Assembly: GCA_007922195.1 (NCBI GenBank)
Contig: ML681995.1
Span: 17,510,964-17,574,963 of the forward strand
Source of the DNA: Podocnemis expansa
Lineage: Eukaryota; Chordata; Testudines; Podocnemididae
Direction: 5' to 3'
Length of the DNA: 64,000 nt
Shown piece by piece: positions 1 through 12,288 of the stretch. Made by a program: the position numbers and the translations under genes. How positions within the stretch are numbered: the stretch's first letter is position 1; each line of letters opens with the position of its first letter. Below the pieces are notes generated by a model. That model was given only the letters and a program-made list of their open reading frames with translations, ran no database searches and was not told the origin of the DNA.

Positions 1-1060
1 GTGGCAGAAAAGTAAACACCCAGGTAGAGTAGCAGACCCGCGCTCCACCAGATGGCCTGAAGCGCAGGCGGGGGAGAGCTTGCCAGCCACCTGGCCCCTA
101 CCATCAAGCCAGAGCTGGTGACCCAGGCGAAGGAGGCTGCCGAATAGATGGCCAGGCAAGCCTACAAGCACACCAGGTCACCCGGGTCCTGGACCATGAG
201 GATTATGTTGTCGGCATACACTGACAAGACCAGCCTCAGCTCTGGCTCATGGAGCACCAACCCCATCAACTTTTGACAGATGAGGCAGAGGAAGGGCTCT
301 ATGACCAGAGCATACAGCTGGCCCAACAGCAGACAGCCTTTACACACTGCTTGCCTGAAGCTGACTGGTTTGGTCTGGGTCCAGTTGAGCTTGACCAGAC
401 ACTCCAGAAAGGCATACAGCACCTGGAGAAACCCCACAAACTGGGGCCTGAAGCCAGATGCTTGCAGGGTGCCCAGAAGATACCTGTGGTCCATCCTCTT
501 GAATTCCTTCTCCTGGTCCAGGGCCAGGAGAGTGAATGACAGACCATCCCTACACCCAAGCTCCAAGAGATCCTGGACCAAATAGAGATTGTTAAAGATG
601 GAGTGGCCTAGGGCAGTGTAGGTCTGGTCGGGAGGGATCACATCCTGCAGCACAGATCCCAGCCACAGCGAAATGGCCTTGACTACTATTTTATAGTCTA
701 TGCTGGGGAGCGAGATGGGACGCCAGTTCTAGAGCTCACAGAAGTCCCCCTTCTTGGGCAGCAGCGTCAGAACTGCCTGCTGACAAGAAAGAGGGGACGC
801 TCCATTCTCCTTGGACTCAGCCCAGACGATGGTGAGGCCCAGGCCCAGGATGCCCCAGAATGTGTGGTGGAACACCACAGTCAGCCTGTCCATACCCCAG
901 GATTTGTTGGTGTGCATGACAGCAGGCTTCCGAGAACTTGGCCAGAATGAGAGGCAGCTCTAGCCAGTCCCAGTCACCCTCACTGACTGTGGGAAATTAA
1001 TTCCAGAGCACCTTGCAGGCATTGGCTTTGGTCAGATCTGGGGACAAAAGACTGGCATAG
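1..1060 (-). pseudogene. ORF2 reverse transcriptase segment (Tx1-like), partial and broken
   Basis: The RT domain would copy the element's RNA at the nicked target. Two minus-strand open stretches carry it: 917-729 (NKSWGMDRLTVVFHH, the usual 'NKSPGMDGLT' lead-in) and 653-162, which lie in the same frame as each other. The second holds TYTALGHSIFNNLYLVQDL, the box LLALDQEKEFKRMDH (normally LDQEKAFDRVDH) and SVYADNIILMV, where the catalytic YADD is changed to YADN. The second catalytic aspartate is therefore lost. A stop separates the two stretches, and the domain continues past base 1 outside the window. Confidence 0.8.
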
Positions 1061-1715
1061 AAGGTCCTGGCCCTTCCACACATCTCCCCCAGATCCATGA
1101 AGGGGGTACTGTCCTCCACCAAGAGACAAATGATGTGCTTTTCAGTCCCCCTCCATTTCTCCAGGGTATAAAAAGCGGGAGCAGTGATCCATCTTCTGAA
1201 AAAGACAGATGCGGGATTGAATGAAGGCTCAAGGTCTTTGAGGGCCTGGAGCTCCTTCCACTTCTCCTGGTGCACCTCACAGATGGATGGATCCTCAGGG
1301 CTGGCAGCCAGATGCCTCTCGAGCTCTAAGACCTCCCATTCCAGCTTCTCTATCAGCACATTCCTCCATCAGCTGGCTCCCCTGAGCATAGTCACGGCAG
1401 AAGAGCCAGGCATGCACCCCTTGTCCCACCACTGCCGCACTGGGGGAAAGGTGGCTCTCTTCCCTTGCCAGGCCAGCCAGAACTCCTGGAAGGATTCCAT
1501 GAAGCCCATGTCCTCCAGCAGGCTATTATTAAAAGGCCAGTAGGCTGGCCCCAGCCTCTCTGCCAAGAGAGGCCATCATGGTCACCAACTAGTGATCCGA
1601 GAAGGGGCCGGCTGAACACTGGAGGAGCAGGCCCATGCAAGATGATATCAGGACAGGTGAATGTAGTCCAACCGGGAATGGCAGGAATGATCCTCCCCCA
1701 CCTGGACAAATACAA
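997..1715 (-). pseudogene. ORF2 linker between endonuclease and reverse transcriptase (Tx1-like)
   Basis: Open minus-strand stretches at 1566-1369 and 1359-997 share one frame and read as the spacer of the Tx1-like ORF2: GPAYWPFNNSLLEDMGF...SFQEFWLAW, then LELERHLAASPEDPS and FYTLEKWRGTEKHIICLL. This region carries no catalytic residues and is recognised only by family wording. A frame change separates it from the endonuclease upstream (stretch ending at 1850) and another separates it from the RT downstream (stretch starting at 917). Confidence 0.7.
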
Positions 1716-2347
1716 AGGTGACCCCGTTGTCCAGGTGGCGGTTGTGCCAGATGTCCACCAGGAAGTGATGGTCTATCATCTCCTGGAGAACATCTGTGGT
1801 GGCCAGGCACGGCTCAATCCCTGTGTGGTCCCGTTCCTCAAGGGTGGTGTTAAAACTTTCCCCCCCAAAAAACCAGGCACTCCTGAAGATCCACAGTGCT
1901 GAGGAAGGTGGCTGCCTGCTGGAAAAAGTGCACCCGCACTGGGCCAGATGTTGGGGCGTAGACCTTAACTAGATTCAATGCCAGCCCCTCCACACAGGCC
2001 CAGAGGTGCAGCAGGCAGCCTGGTGCAACCTCAGTGATCACCAGCACCTCAGGCTGTAGGTCAGGGGAGAACAGGGTGGCCACTCCACCTCAAAAGGCTG
2101 AAAGGTGGTTTAGGTACACCTTCCCCTACTCCAGCTGCCAGCCGGCGTCAGCAGCTGGATCTGTATGGGTCTCCTGCAGGAAAACCACAGAGTACCCCCT
2201 CTCCCAAAGGAAGGAGAGCAGCTGGGTCCTGCAGAGACCCATCCTACAGCCCCTAGCATTCAAGGTAGTGTAGATGATAGGGGCCATGAGGAGGACTGAG
2301 AGGATCATCAGATGTGGCAGAAGTGCTGGCAGCCTCCATTGGGCCAC
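1716..2347 (-). pseudogene. ORF2 APE-type endonuclease segment (Tx1-like), broken
   Basis: The endonuclease would nick the target DNA strand to prime reverse transcription. The stretch from 2347 begins MAPIIYTTLNARGCRMGL (normally T.NA.GLR..L) and includes SVVFLQETHT, where the glutamate of QETHT is a metal-binding residue of the APE fold. The same frame resumes at 2083 with VLFSPDLQPEVL, LNLVKVYAPTSGP and CLVFWGGKF; the last is a decayed GGDFN, so the catalytic Asp/Asn pair is gone. An in-frame break lies between 2126 and 2083. The methionine at 2347 is a plausible ORF2 start or near it, but this cannot be fixed in a decayed copy. Confidence 0.78.
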
Positions 2348-2439
2348 ACAGTAGTTTGTGACTGACCCTGAAAGTCATGAGGGAGTCACAGAGGCTGTGG
2401 GCCCTCTGGAAGGCCATGGTGTCCTGCCTTCTATTCCCT

Positions 2440-4961
2440 TTATCCTCCTTCAGTATGGCCCTCACAGCCATACTGGAGGATGAGGTAGAATTTCTCCCAG
2501 CACTGCAGGGCAAGCTGCATCTGGTTCCTGGCCCCACAGGTGTCTGCCAGGAACACATGCAGCTCCTCCCACAGTGCCAGGGTCCAGGGCTGAAGGTTCC
2601 TGGCCATCTTCCTGTTGGGTCCCTGTATTGGCCCCACTGCCAGCCAGGATGGAAAGACAGGGCACAGACCCCTGTCTTGGCACAGATTTCTTAGGAGTTG
2701 CATCACCTGGCTGAACCCCTGGCACAAGGAAGGGTGACAGTGGAGGGAAACCAGCAGCCCCAGGGACAGAGAGAGCCACAAATACAGCCCCCCGGGAATC
2801 AGAAAATGGAAAGGGGAAGGACACGATCCCAGAGGTGACAGCAATAGGAAATGGGGCCAAGGAAGGACTTGGGGTAGCATCTAAGGGGAGGGTTGGGACA
2901 GGGTCAGGAATAATATTGGTAGACCCAGGGAAAGGGGCAGGAGTTGGGACAGGGGCCCCTGCAGTTGACCCACTGGGATGCGGCTCTCCTTGAGTGGGCA
3001 TGGGATTTTCTAACAAGGGGTCAGGGGAGGGGTCTGTGCTGATGCTGGGCATAGAAGTTGATGTTGACTGGGTGTCCATGTCCTCTGCATCAGACATGGG
3101 GGAAAAGACAAGTGGGGGAAGGATTGGCTGTCCCACTGGGGATGGCACCCGGGGCCCAGCTGCTCAGGGTTGGCCGTTGCCTCCGAGGGCTCAGTGGCCA
3201 CAGATGGAGAGCCCACAGCAGCTGGGCAGGTGGAGTATTCCAGGGTTGTCTCTGGGATGGAGACAGGGACAGCAGGCAGGGGCTAGGGTTGGGACTGGGA
3301 GTGGGTGCGGGGCAAGGGAGGTTGTGTCAAAAGCTGATCTCTGCCCAGATCGAGGCCTGCTGATAGAGGGTCATCCTCTGCTGGGGATACCAGGGTCAGG
3401 CCCAGGGCCTCAATCTCTGCAAAGATGGAGCCTAACTCCCCCCCCCACCTCAGTTGATGGTGGTGAAGCAGGCTTGGGGGGGGGGGCAGAGACAGCTCCA
3501 TCTGCAGCCTCTTGGGGGTTGGGGGGTGGGGATATACAGGGGCCTCCTGTAAGGGGGCAGTGCTGCTCCCTTCTTCTACTGCAACCATTTCTTTACCCAG
3601 AGCCTCCTGCTGGACCTCATCAGGGGGCACAGCAGAAGGCCCAGCATTGGCAGTAGTATTGGCATCTGTGTTCGGGGGGCCTTCTTCCCATCTCATGTGG
3701 TGGGGAGGGTCTGAGCCTTCTTTCGCTTGCTGCACTTCCCCTGGAGGAGGACCCAACCCTCTAGGATGGTATTGTAGGGCCAGCCAGCGGGGGTGGGGGT
3801 AGGCAGCAAAGGCGAATGCTCTTGGGGAGAGAGGGACAGAGGATGGGTATCAAGGGGAGGGGCACCCTCCCCCTGGGGTGTGCCTTCTCCCTTGTCTAGG
3901 GTTACCATGGTTGCTGCCCTCTCCTCTCTGGGTCCCATCCCAGATGGTTCAGTGGAGATGGTGATGGGGCCCAGCCACTCATCTGGGCATGGTGGGGCAG
4001 TTGTCCCCACATCCTGAGCAATGGTTGCTCCCTCTTCATGCCAGGCCCAGGGACAGTCCCTCTGGCTATGCCTCGTGGCCCTACAGAGGAAGCATTGAGC
4101 TTCCCCCAAGGAATAAAATATTTTATAACGGGGCATCAGGAAGGACCCCTCTAATACCACTCTGTCACATGCCCCCGCCGGTGGTAGTTGGAGTTGCATC
4201 TGCCAGCAGGACAGGACGTGATGGAGGGCAAGGTCTTTACCGCCCAGTGGGAGAGGGGTGATGGCAGAAATTGACTTCCCCAGCATGGAGATGGGGGAAG
4301 GAGGCCTGAGTTTGAGATGAAGGGCAGGACAGACGTCATCATCATCATCATCTCCTGTACATCCAGGTCCTCCAGAAGCTCCACAGGGACATAGACACTT
4401 CCCACCGCCTATGTGGCAGCCTCTGATGTCAGGAAGAAAACCACCTTCCCAAACATCTTGGAGGCCACCATGATGGCTGAAGACCCCACCACCCTCACCA
4501 TCACTTGCATGTAGGTTTCCACGTGGGGCAAGGCAGCTACCAGGAGGCAACAGACACCATGCCTTCTGGTCAAGGTGGGAAAGGGGCCCTGGGCCACCAG
4601 AGATGGTATTTGAGGAGGTGGCATGAGCAGATAGAGCGGCAGTGGGTGGAAGGGTGGCAGCCGCCTGGGTGTACAATCTGGGGGCAGAAGAGCCCCCAGA
4701 ACTGGTGGAGGGAATGGCAGGGGAAGAAAGGGCTGCAGCCACTGGTGGGGCTGCAGGAGCAGCAGGGCCCTTGCTCTCTTTACCAGGTGAAGAAGTCATA
4801 GCATCACTAGTGGAGGCTCTTCCCATACCCACTGCTGCAGGTGCCCCAGTGGGAGCACCAGAGGTAGCAGGAGCAGCAGTGGTGGTCAAGGGGGCAGCCG
4901 CAAGGGTGGATGAGGAAGCAGGCTCAGAAAGGGGTTTAAGGGGGACCATGGAGGTCTTCAT
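2440..4961 (-). pseudogene. ORF1 with CCHC zinc knuckle (Tx1-like LINE), frameshifted
   Basis: ORF1 proteins of this LINE group bind the element RNA. The longest open piece starts at the methionine at 4961 and runs to 3693 (about 422 codons); later parts continue in other frames at 3756-3283 and 3148-2462. The N-terminal third is Ala/Pro/Thr/Ser-rich and low in complexity. A single CCHC knuckle (C-x2-C-x4-H-x4-C) lies at 4094-4053, just after the words MPRYKIFYSLGEAQ. The C-terminal third is again proline-rich. A run of Asp codons near 4340 (a GAT repeat) looks like microsatellite expansion. At least two frameshifts separate the pieces, so no complete protein can be made. Confidence 0.72.
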
Positions 4962-6200
4962 GTCCCTGAAGGAGGGGCTAGGAGTAAAGGAGAACTAGGA
5001 TGGGTGGGCAGGGAAGCCACTCGTAGCCTCTGAGCTGAGGGATGGGGAGGAGGGCTTTAGTAAGTGCAGGTAAGAGGAGATGGGTAGGGGGCTACAGAGG
5101 GAATCAGGGGCTGGCAAACCACTCCTCCCCACTAAGCAGTAGGCAGGGGAGGCGGAGGGCACCAGGAAGGGAAAGGTACAGGGACTCAGAAGGGGTGGGA
5201 GGAGTACTGGCTACTCAGGGTGCATTGGGGAAAAAAGGAGAGGGATTGCAATGTCATTAGGAGTGTGCCGTGAATGGGGGATAAATGAAAATTAGGGAAT
5301 CCAGTTGCCCACTAGCACTGCATATGCATATTGTGTGTGGGGGGGGTTGAGATGGGTTGGGGGGCAGGGGGGGACTAGCAGAGGCCAGGGGTGGGGCAGG
5401 GGAGGGGAATAATAGAGGCAGAAGGGTGGGGGCAGGGCAAAGAAACCAAACAAACTGTCTAGGTTGGGGGGGGCAGGAAAATGAAAGGGGCAGGGGGAAG
5501 GGGCCTGTCAAGGAGACAGGACTAGGTAAGGGACAAAGTGTGAGTGGGGGGGTACTATATCAGCCAGAGGGCAAGGCCAAGAGCGGGAGGCCCTCTGGCA
5601 AAGGGGGCTGCAGAAGGAAAGGGGGTTGTGGCTGGAAGGTTCAAAGTCTCTGCTGCTGCAGTGGCTCAAATTGAAATGGAAGCCAAGCTGCAGACTGAGA
5701 GCAAGGAGGCAATCAGTAGCTGGGGGGCAGTGGAGGGGTGGTAACAGTGATGGTGGTGGTGGGGTGGGGAGGCGAGGAGATGGAAAGGGGGTGGGCTCCA
5801 TACCACTCCCCCAGTTTCCCACAGCAGCAGAAACTGCCCCACCACTAGATGAGTAGAGGTGACAAGAGTCTCTCACTCCAAGAAAGCCACCCTTCCACAG
5901 CTTCAAAGGTGGTCTTAAACACTCCCCCCAGCAGTCACAAACACAGCAGTCAAAGTACTTATGGGTAGCATCCTTGCTGATAGAATAAGTCCACAGAAAG
6001 CAGCAGGCTCCAGAAGATGGTGGTAGTGGTAGTCGCAGCAGAGACCAGCTGGTGTAAAGGATCTCTTCTTCCTCCTCCAAGGGTGATGCTGGCAGTCATT
6101 TTGGAGGCAAGATCCTCTGCCCTTCTCCCCCCCCTACAGAGGAAGGAGGCAGGAGAAAGACCAGCCAGTAAGAAAGGCCTCCCAAGAACAAGGCAGTGGT
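4962..6200 (-). other. Leader (5' UTR) region of the Tx1-like LINE, strongly G-rich on the plus strand
   Basis: Upstream of ORF1 the plus strand is purine/G-rich with many runs of four to eight G (densest at about 5338-5480 and 5750-5780), so the sense (minus) strand is C-rich. Open frames here, such as 6080-5508 minus, are low in complexity and I read them as non-coding leader. The skew fades after about 6.2 kb, which I use as the approximate element end. Confidence 0.5.
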
Positions 6201-6289
6201 GATGGTGGGAACAGTCCTAGCACCAACTTTCTCCTCTATAAGAGAGGCCTAGAGACCAAGTAGAGTAACCCTAGACTCAACAAAAACCC

Positions 6290-6530
6290 TGTTTCTTGGG
6301 TGAACAGGTGGGGCTGCTTTAAGTGAATTAAGGCACCTGACTCCAATTAAGGAGCCTGGTGTCAGCTGGAGCACCTGCCATCAATCAGTGGGTAGAAGAT
6401 AAAAAGCCCCTCTTGCAGCTAGCTGAGGAGGGAGTTTTTGGTGTGGAATTTGGAGGAAAAGGATGATCTAGAAGTAGAATGTGTGTTTATAGCACAGCAA
6501 AAGATTGCTGAGCTGGAATGAAGCTGACTA
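6290..6530 (+). repeat. LTR-like fragment, family unknown
   Basis: A moderately GC-rich block has alternating 'cacctgactccaattaagg' wording and a TATA-like GATAAAAAG at about 6397, followed by a leader-like stretch. It resembles the promoter part of a turtle LTR, but I could not find matching TG...CA ends or a duplication. Low confidence. Confidence 0.3.
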
Positions 6531-6759
6531 GTAGCTGTTGCTACTTGCACCTCAGAGATGCAAGTAGCCAAGACAAACTTGCCCAGAGTGGCCTTTGGGC
6601 CCCAGGCAAAGCTGTCTGTGGGGCTGGAAAGCTCACTCTAGGGCAGGAGGGACTGGGGAAACTATGATTTTGGGGGTTTGGAGGTAGGAGAGTTGGGCTG
6701 TAGCTGTTTGCCAAGGCCTGAAGTGCAGGACCCACAGTGATTGGGCTTTCCCAGTTTGT

Positions 6760-7200
6760 TGCAATGCATAGATTCTAACGTCAGGAGGGACCAATATGAT
6801 CACCTCATCTGACCTTCTGCACAATGAGGGTCACAAAAACCTCATCCACCTATTCCTGCAATAAAACCTCTGCCTTATGACTGAGTTATTAAAGTGCAGA
6901 AATTATGGTTTAAAGTCTTTAAGATGCAGAGAATTCATGAGCAGGTTAGCTGTGCCCTATGCTACAGACAAAGGCAAAGAACCTCCAGAGTCCTAGCTAG
7001 TGTGCCCCAAGGAAAATTCCCTCCCAACCCTGGATATGGATGCCAGTTAAACCCTGAGCAAGTCTTACCAGCTAGTCAACTGAGAGAGAATTCTCTGTAA
7101 TGACTGAGAACCCTCCCATCACTGACTTATTTACCCAGGCTGCTAAATGTCAATGATACTTGGCCATTATCAGCCCAGGCCAGATTTAAACCCATGGCCT
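6760..7200 (-). repeat. CR1 LINE 3' UTR fragment
   Basis: It contains the recognisable CR1 tail wording on the minus strand ('gattctaacgtcaggaggga', 'cttatgactgagttattaaa', 'aaaccctgagcaag', 'gaattctctgtaatgactga'). The same subfamily tail recurs at 41.7-42.1 kb in the same orientation. Confidence 0.75.
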
Positions 7201-7834
7201 AGTGATGAAAGGGTCTCTATGCAACTTCCAAGCCTCATGATATCTAGACCTTGGGCATGAAAGAGGAAAGAAAACCACCTTCCTAGTAACAAATTTTCTG
7301 ATATTGAACTTGCTTATTAAAATGAGTGAGGCTGCTTTGGTTTCTGTTGAAGATAAAGCAAAATCAAGTCATTTTTTAGTCTGAAAATGTCAGGAGCCCT
7401 GTTAGCAGGGACGAAGTATGTGATTACCATACCCCTGTATCAGGCCAAATAACCAGTAAGGAGGCAGCATTTATAACGTACCTCAAACCTGGAAGGGTTG
7501 CATATCCAAACTTGCTGACTTATACATTTTCTGAATGAATCTTATCCATGTATGGAAAGGGATGGAACTGAGAAGTACTTCAGTGGTGTCACTGGTGCCC
7601 TGAGTGCCAGGGGTCCAGGGCTGGGCTGCCCATGGAGGCAGCTGTCTTCCCTGGCCCCATCTCTGGCAGGGGGTCTGGGGCTGGGCTGATGGTGGCAGGA
7701 GCCTGATCTGGGCATGGCCTGGGCCCTGAAGTGGAAGTGGAGGTGTTTGGGCCCCAGGTCTTTTCCTGGGGCAGTGTTGCTCCTGAGATACTTCCTGTTC
7801 TTTTAGAACAATTATGGCACTAAATGACAGGTTT

Positions 7835-8600
7835 GTGCCTGTAGTAACCCTTGGGGAGGAAGGGGTTAACACTCTGGTCAGTGAGTCCTAGGACAGCCAA
7901 TAGGAACAAAGCACAGGTTTTTGAATTGGAGCAGGAGCCTTGCCTGTTCCTGTTTGGATGCAGCAGAGCTCATGGAAGGATCAGGAGAAGGTCAGAGAAA
8001 GGCCTGAAGAAGGGTCCAGCAACATCCTTGCCAAAGATCAGCTCAGTTTGTAGTTGGCCAGGCGTGAGTAGAAAAGGGAGCGTTTACTTAGATGTGGTCA
8101 GGCTATTTCTTTGTTTTTGGATTTCTCTGTGCTGAGAACATGTGTCCCATCCCCCTAACCTGTACCTATCTAAGTTAAATCCTAGAGAAGTAACTCTCTG
8201 TTTCTTATCTATTCTTTTTAATTAAAGATTTTACCCATTTAAAGTAAGCTTTGGTTCTGTGTCCTGAAAGGCAAGGGGTTTGTGTGCATGTGCGTGACTG
8301 CACAGCCAACTACTAAAGGGGATTCTGTCCCCGTGCCAGCATGTACCCCAGCTGTAGTTCAATCATTCTCCTGAGAGAAGAATAAAAGTGATCGAGAGTA
8401 CCTCACAGGAAGGAATTCCCAAGTGTGCCTTCTTGGGTTTCAAAAGGTTTTTTGCTTTCAGGTGGTGGCAGCGATACCACTCCAAGGCCAGGAATTGGAA
8501 GCCTTGGAGAGTTTTAAGACCAGGCTTTAAGGCCAGTGGCTTTTAAGGCCTGTTGCGGGCCCCCACCTTCTGCACTCAGAGTGCCAGAGTGGGGAAACAG
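7835..8600 (+). repeat. Probable LTR plus retroviral-type leader
   Basis: A block beginning near 'tgtagtaacccttgg' (7838) carries ATTAAAG (about 8222) and AATAAAAG (about 8380) polyadenylation-type signals and ends near CA at about 8461. It is followed by 'ggtggtggcagcg', which resembles the primer-binding leader that follows turtle LTRs, and by a GC-rich leader to about 8600. No internal gag/pol and no second LTR are seen. Ends and duplication are not proven. Confidence 0.45.
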
Positions 8601-11600
8601 CCTTGACAATGCCTCTTGCACATCTTAATGGACAGAGTTTAAAAAATTTTTTGTAATATCTTTGAATAGCTAAAATGCTATTAGAAAATGGTGAAAAGAA
8701 AATCTATTATTTACAGTCCCCCTGGAATGAATTAATCACTTGGAAGAATAAATGTGTAAGCAACAGGACATTTGACACTGGCCTCTTAGTGCTACATCAA
8801 GAAGCTACTATTGATCTGATTGTAAAAGGTTAGATACATCAAAGCTGTGTTTGGAAGGATTATTGCAGAGTACATATACTGTTATTCAGTGATCTGTGAC
8901 CTGGCTGGCTAAAGAGTTAAGAATCCAGAGGAAGTGGTGAACAACATCTCAAGGACTATGATGGTTGCTTGCTGGTCTACTCTGGTCCTCAGAGTCAACA
9001 AAACAAAGTCATCTCTCTGCATAACTTCACCCTAATTACTGGAGAGCATTTTACAAGCATCACCCAGACATATGTTCACTCTGAATTTCCTCAGAGCTCA
9101 TCTAATTGTCTACACTTGGTTCCTAGAATCCATCTCTCCCTTTGGTATTGCATCAGTCAGGCCAAAAAATCTTAGATGAACCCTTTGATGCACTCTGGTA
9201 GGCCTGCTTCTTTTTCCTTTGTAGAAGACTTTAGCTTGGCTGTTCTTCACACCTTCAGTTTTGCTTTCTGGTCAGAAATACACTAAATGGTGTCTAAATT
9301 TATGGTGTATGTATTAAGCACTGAGGGCAGTGCCTTCACCTGAATACGTAAAGCACCACAGGTCACTTAATAAATTCTTTTTCTTATATTTTTAGTGAAG
9401 AGAAAAGTAGCATGCAAACTTATTCTTACATAACCACAGACAATGGGGGGGGACATACTTTACAGATAGGTACTATAAGAGACTCAAAATCTATATTAAA
9501 TTCTGTATCAAACAGTAACAAATCAGGAGGGGTCTCTGACATTGTCTAACACTTCTGAGGCTAAATTAATTGGCTACCACACCACAGGGTAGTTAGTCTT
9601 ATGTCTATCTTTTAGAAAGAAACTAAGAACTGTATGTCTGTGGAAATTGCAGTCCACCAGGCATTACTTCTGAACAAGTAAATTTAGTTTCAAAATATTA
9701 TAGTTAAATAAAGTACAGAAGCAAACTGGAGTTGCTTTTGTAAAGGAAAATCCTCACAAGTTTAAACAGGTCTCTTGGTCCAAACACCTAGCAAATCACC
9801 ACCTAGTACAATTCACAGAAATTATTTAGCCTTGACTGTTTCCATTTTACCAGCTGTAATATAAACTTAATAACACTTCAGTCTTCAGATCCCAAGGAAC
9901 ACAGCAAAAGTGGCTAGTGTTAGTAGTTCTGCTTTACAGAAGGCATAACCAAATTCATAGATCTCAAATATGATTTCCCTTTGGTTTAGTGAGAAATAAA
10001 TGAGGTTACTTAATTTGGTGGAAAATAAACAAATTACGATCAGAGACATGTTGGTATAGCAAAGACGTACTCTAATGTCTATGTACTACAGACAGTAGAA
10101 TTATATTTGCCAAATGGTTTTTAAAATGCACAGGAAAATTAAGGCCACTCAGTGGAAGAAATAGGACTGGAACTCCAGATTTTCTCCTCTTCTTCCCTCT
10201 CTATAAGTTGGCAAGCTGCTTACAGTGACACAGGAGTGTTGGGCAGATTCATAAGAACTATGGCACAAACACAAACTGAGTGTAAATTTCATGTGTAGAT
10301 TTCACCAACCAGTTATCAAAAGTAAACCCCTGAGCCATTTCAGTCTAAATGTGGAGTCACAGATAGTCCCTTTGGGTATTGTGGCTTATCTCACTGCCCA
10401 GGTGAGCATATCTTTTTGATAGATCACAGCAATATTCAGGTTACTTCCAGTCTCAGAGAACTGGTCCCTGAGCCCAGGGTAATTGCACCTTGGATATCAC
10501 AGCAAAGGCAATGCTTGTAGCAAATTGTATTTATGTAAAGATCTGTTAGAGAAGACCAGAGAACTAGACAGTTAAAGTAGGTACATGTAAATGAATGAGT
10601 GAGCTACACTCAAGTTTCAAAAAGCAAGAGTAGCTTGTATAAGAAACATGTCCTATATGACTTTTGAAACTGACAGAGGCTAAATATTACAGACCTATTG
10701 CTTATGCCTAGTAAACCCTTCCTCCATGTCTCCCAAGAGGCCAAGCAGCATAGACATAATTCTTTCTGTTTGGAGGTTTTTGTCCCTCTGCTGCCTTGTA
10801 TTCTGAGCTGCTAATGCTGCTGATGGGAAGAATCATTTTCATGACATCTTCATAGGGGAGAGTTGACAAAACAACAAATGTCTTTTGTCATTTTTATTGT
10901 CCCACAGGGGTTAATCTGGTTGTTGATGAATCTTTCCTGTTGGGCAGGACAAAACACCTTTTGTCACAAATTGGAACTTCAAAGTAGTTAGTCTCCCTCC
11001 TGTCTGGTAATTCACATAGTCGCTGAGGTTTACAATAAGTTCACTCAAATGTAACATCTATGTTATCTATTGTAAGGGAACAAGTCATGGTGATGTGTGC
11101 AGCAACTCACAAGCATGCAATAAAATCCAAACACCTCATTGAACATAAATGATGCACAGGTGAGCTAGACTAGCTCTAAATACAATTTTGTCCATGTTCC
11201 ATTGGGGCATTGCAACCTCACGAGCTGGCACTTGGGGTGGCAGCATCACACAGGTCCCCTTAGACTAAGGGACACATTGATGAGGTGGGGTAGTGGTTCT
11301 ATTTGATCGGTCCTGAAATATAAGAATAACTTGGAAATTGTATCTTATTAGGATCAAGTGATTTCCAAGTTGCATACACAGGTCTCAGAAGCAGGGGGTC
11401 ATACATATAGCAAAGTCCCAGCATTTGTAAAGTTGCCAGAAATCCTAACAGTTTATACCAGTTCACCATACCTTAACTTTGAAATGCCATCTTTGCAGAT
11501 CACTCAGTTAATGGAAAAATAATTGTTATTGAAATGTTCAATGGCATTTCTCCCCTCAATGGCATTTCTCCCCACAGTAAAGGGATGTTTCCCTGCTTGA

Positions 11601-12107
11601 TTTAAAATCTCTACCCTAAGGCATTTCAATCCTAGGCCTGATCAGAGAATGTTGCAACTTTATTTTAGTGATGAACAAGGGTATAATCTCTTCTGAAATG
11701 TGGCTGATTGGATTTTTCTTTCTTTTTTTTTTTTTAATTAATCTTTCCTTAGGGAGCAGGCCTGGAAAACATCCTTCTGAAAGGAAGTCTTCAACTATCT
11801 GGAAACTGATCTTTAGAATAGAAAAGCTCAGGCATATTTATCTTATAGATGTTGCTCCAGTTCCAGTTAAAACCTAAGGTCGCTATGAATGTGGGTACAT
11901 CTCCATCTCAAGCAAAACCACTGCCTTACCGACAACCCTTCTCACTTGCTGCAAGACTGTCTATCTAAAATGGCTTTCTTGCAAGCTACAGTAATGGACT
12001 GACTAGTGAAGGTGGCCAAAGAACCCCAAACACACACACAAACAACCTACCTCTGCTAGTAAATGTGTCTACATGCCACTCCTGTCTACTGGAATGAATC
12101 AGATCTT
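8601..12107. other. No gene or recognised repeat
   Basis: About 3.5 kb of AT-rich, apparently unique sequence. All open frames are short (about 70 codons or less), without recognisable domains, paired splice signals or coding-like composition. A T-run lies at about 11,722. I see nothing else to call. Confidence 0.6.
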
Positions 12108-12115
12108 CTCATGAC

Positions 12116-12280
12116 CAGTGTTCCCTCTAATTTTTCACAGGCTGTGTGCACAAAAAAGTTTCTTTGTATGCACTAATATTAGCACTGTAGATTTTTTCTG
12201 TGCGTGCTTTATTTTGTTGTGTGTGTGGGTTTCACAATCTGTGTGTGTGTGCACACATGCACAGCTTAGAAGGAACAGTG
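12116..12280 (+). mobile_element. Short hAT-type MITE (CAGTGTTCCCTC ends)
   Basis: 165 bp with imperfect terminal inverted repeats: it opens CAGTGTTCCCTCTAA and closes TTAGAAGGAACAGTG. The interior holds GT-rich and palindromic 'gtgtgcac' stretches. Candidate 8 bp flanks (12108-12115 and 12281-12288) match at only 5 of 8 bases, so the copy is old. The same ends bound the 3 kb composite at 54.1-57.1 kb. Confidence 0.65.
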
Positions 12281-12288
12281 CTAATAGC

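Larger units (their letters stand above)
1..6200 (-). mobile_element. Tx1-like (L1-group) non-LTR retrotransposon, degenerate, cut by window start
   Basis: A minus-strand LINE read from about 6.2 kb down to base 1: a GC-skewed leader, a proline/alanine/threonine-rich ORF1 with a CCHC zinc knuckle, an APE-type endonuclease fragment, then a reverse transcriptase fragment that runs off the window. Protein wording (QETHT in the endonuclease, a YADD-like box, the LDQEK.F...DH motif) is that of the Tx1-type elements often labelled 'Transposon TX1 149 kDa protein' in turtle annotations. The reading frame shifts at least between 1850 and 1566 and between 997 and 917, and ORF1 is also broken, so the copy is dead. 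The 5' boundary near 6.1-6.2 kb is inferred from where the GC skew stops; I found no target-site duplication. Confidence 0.8.
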
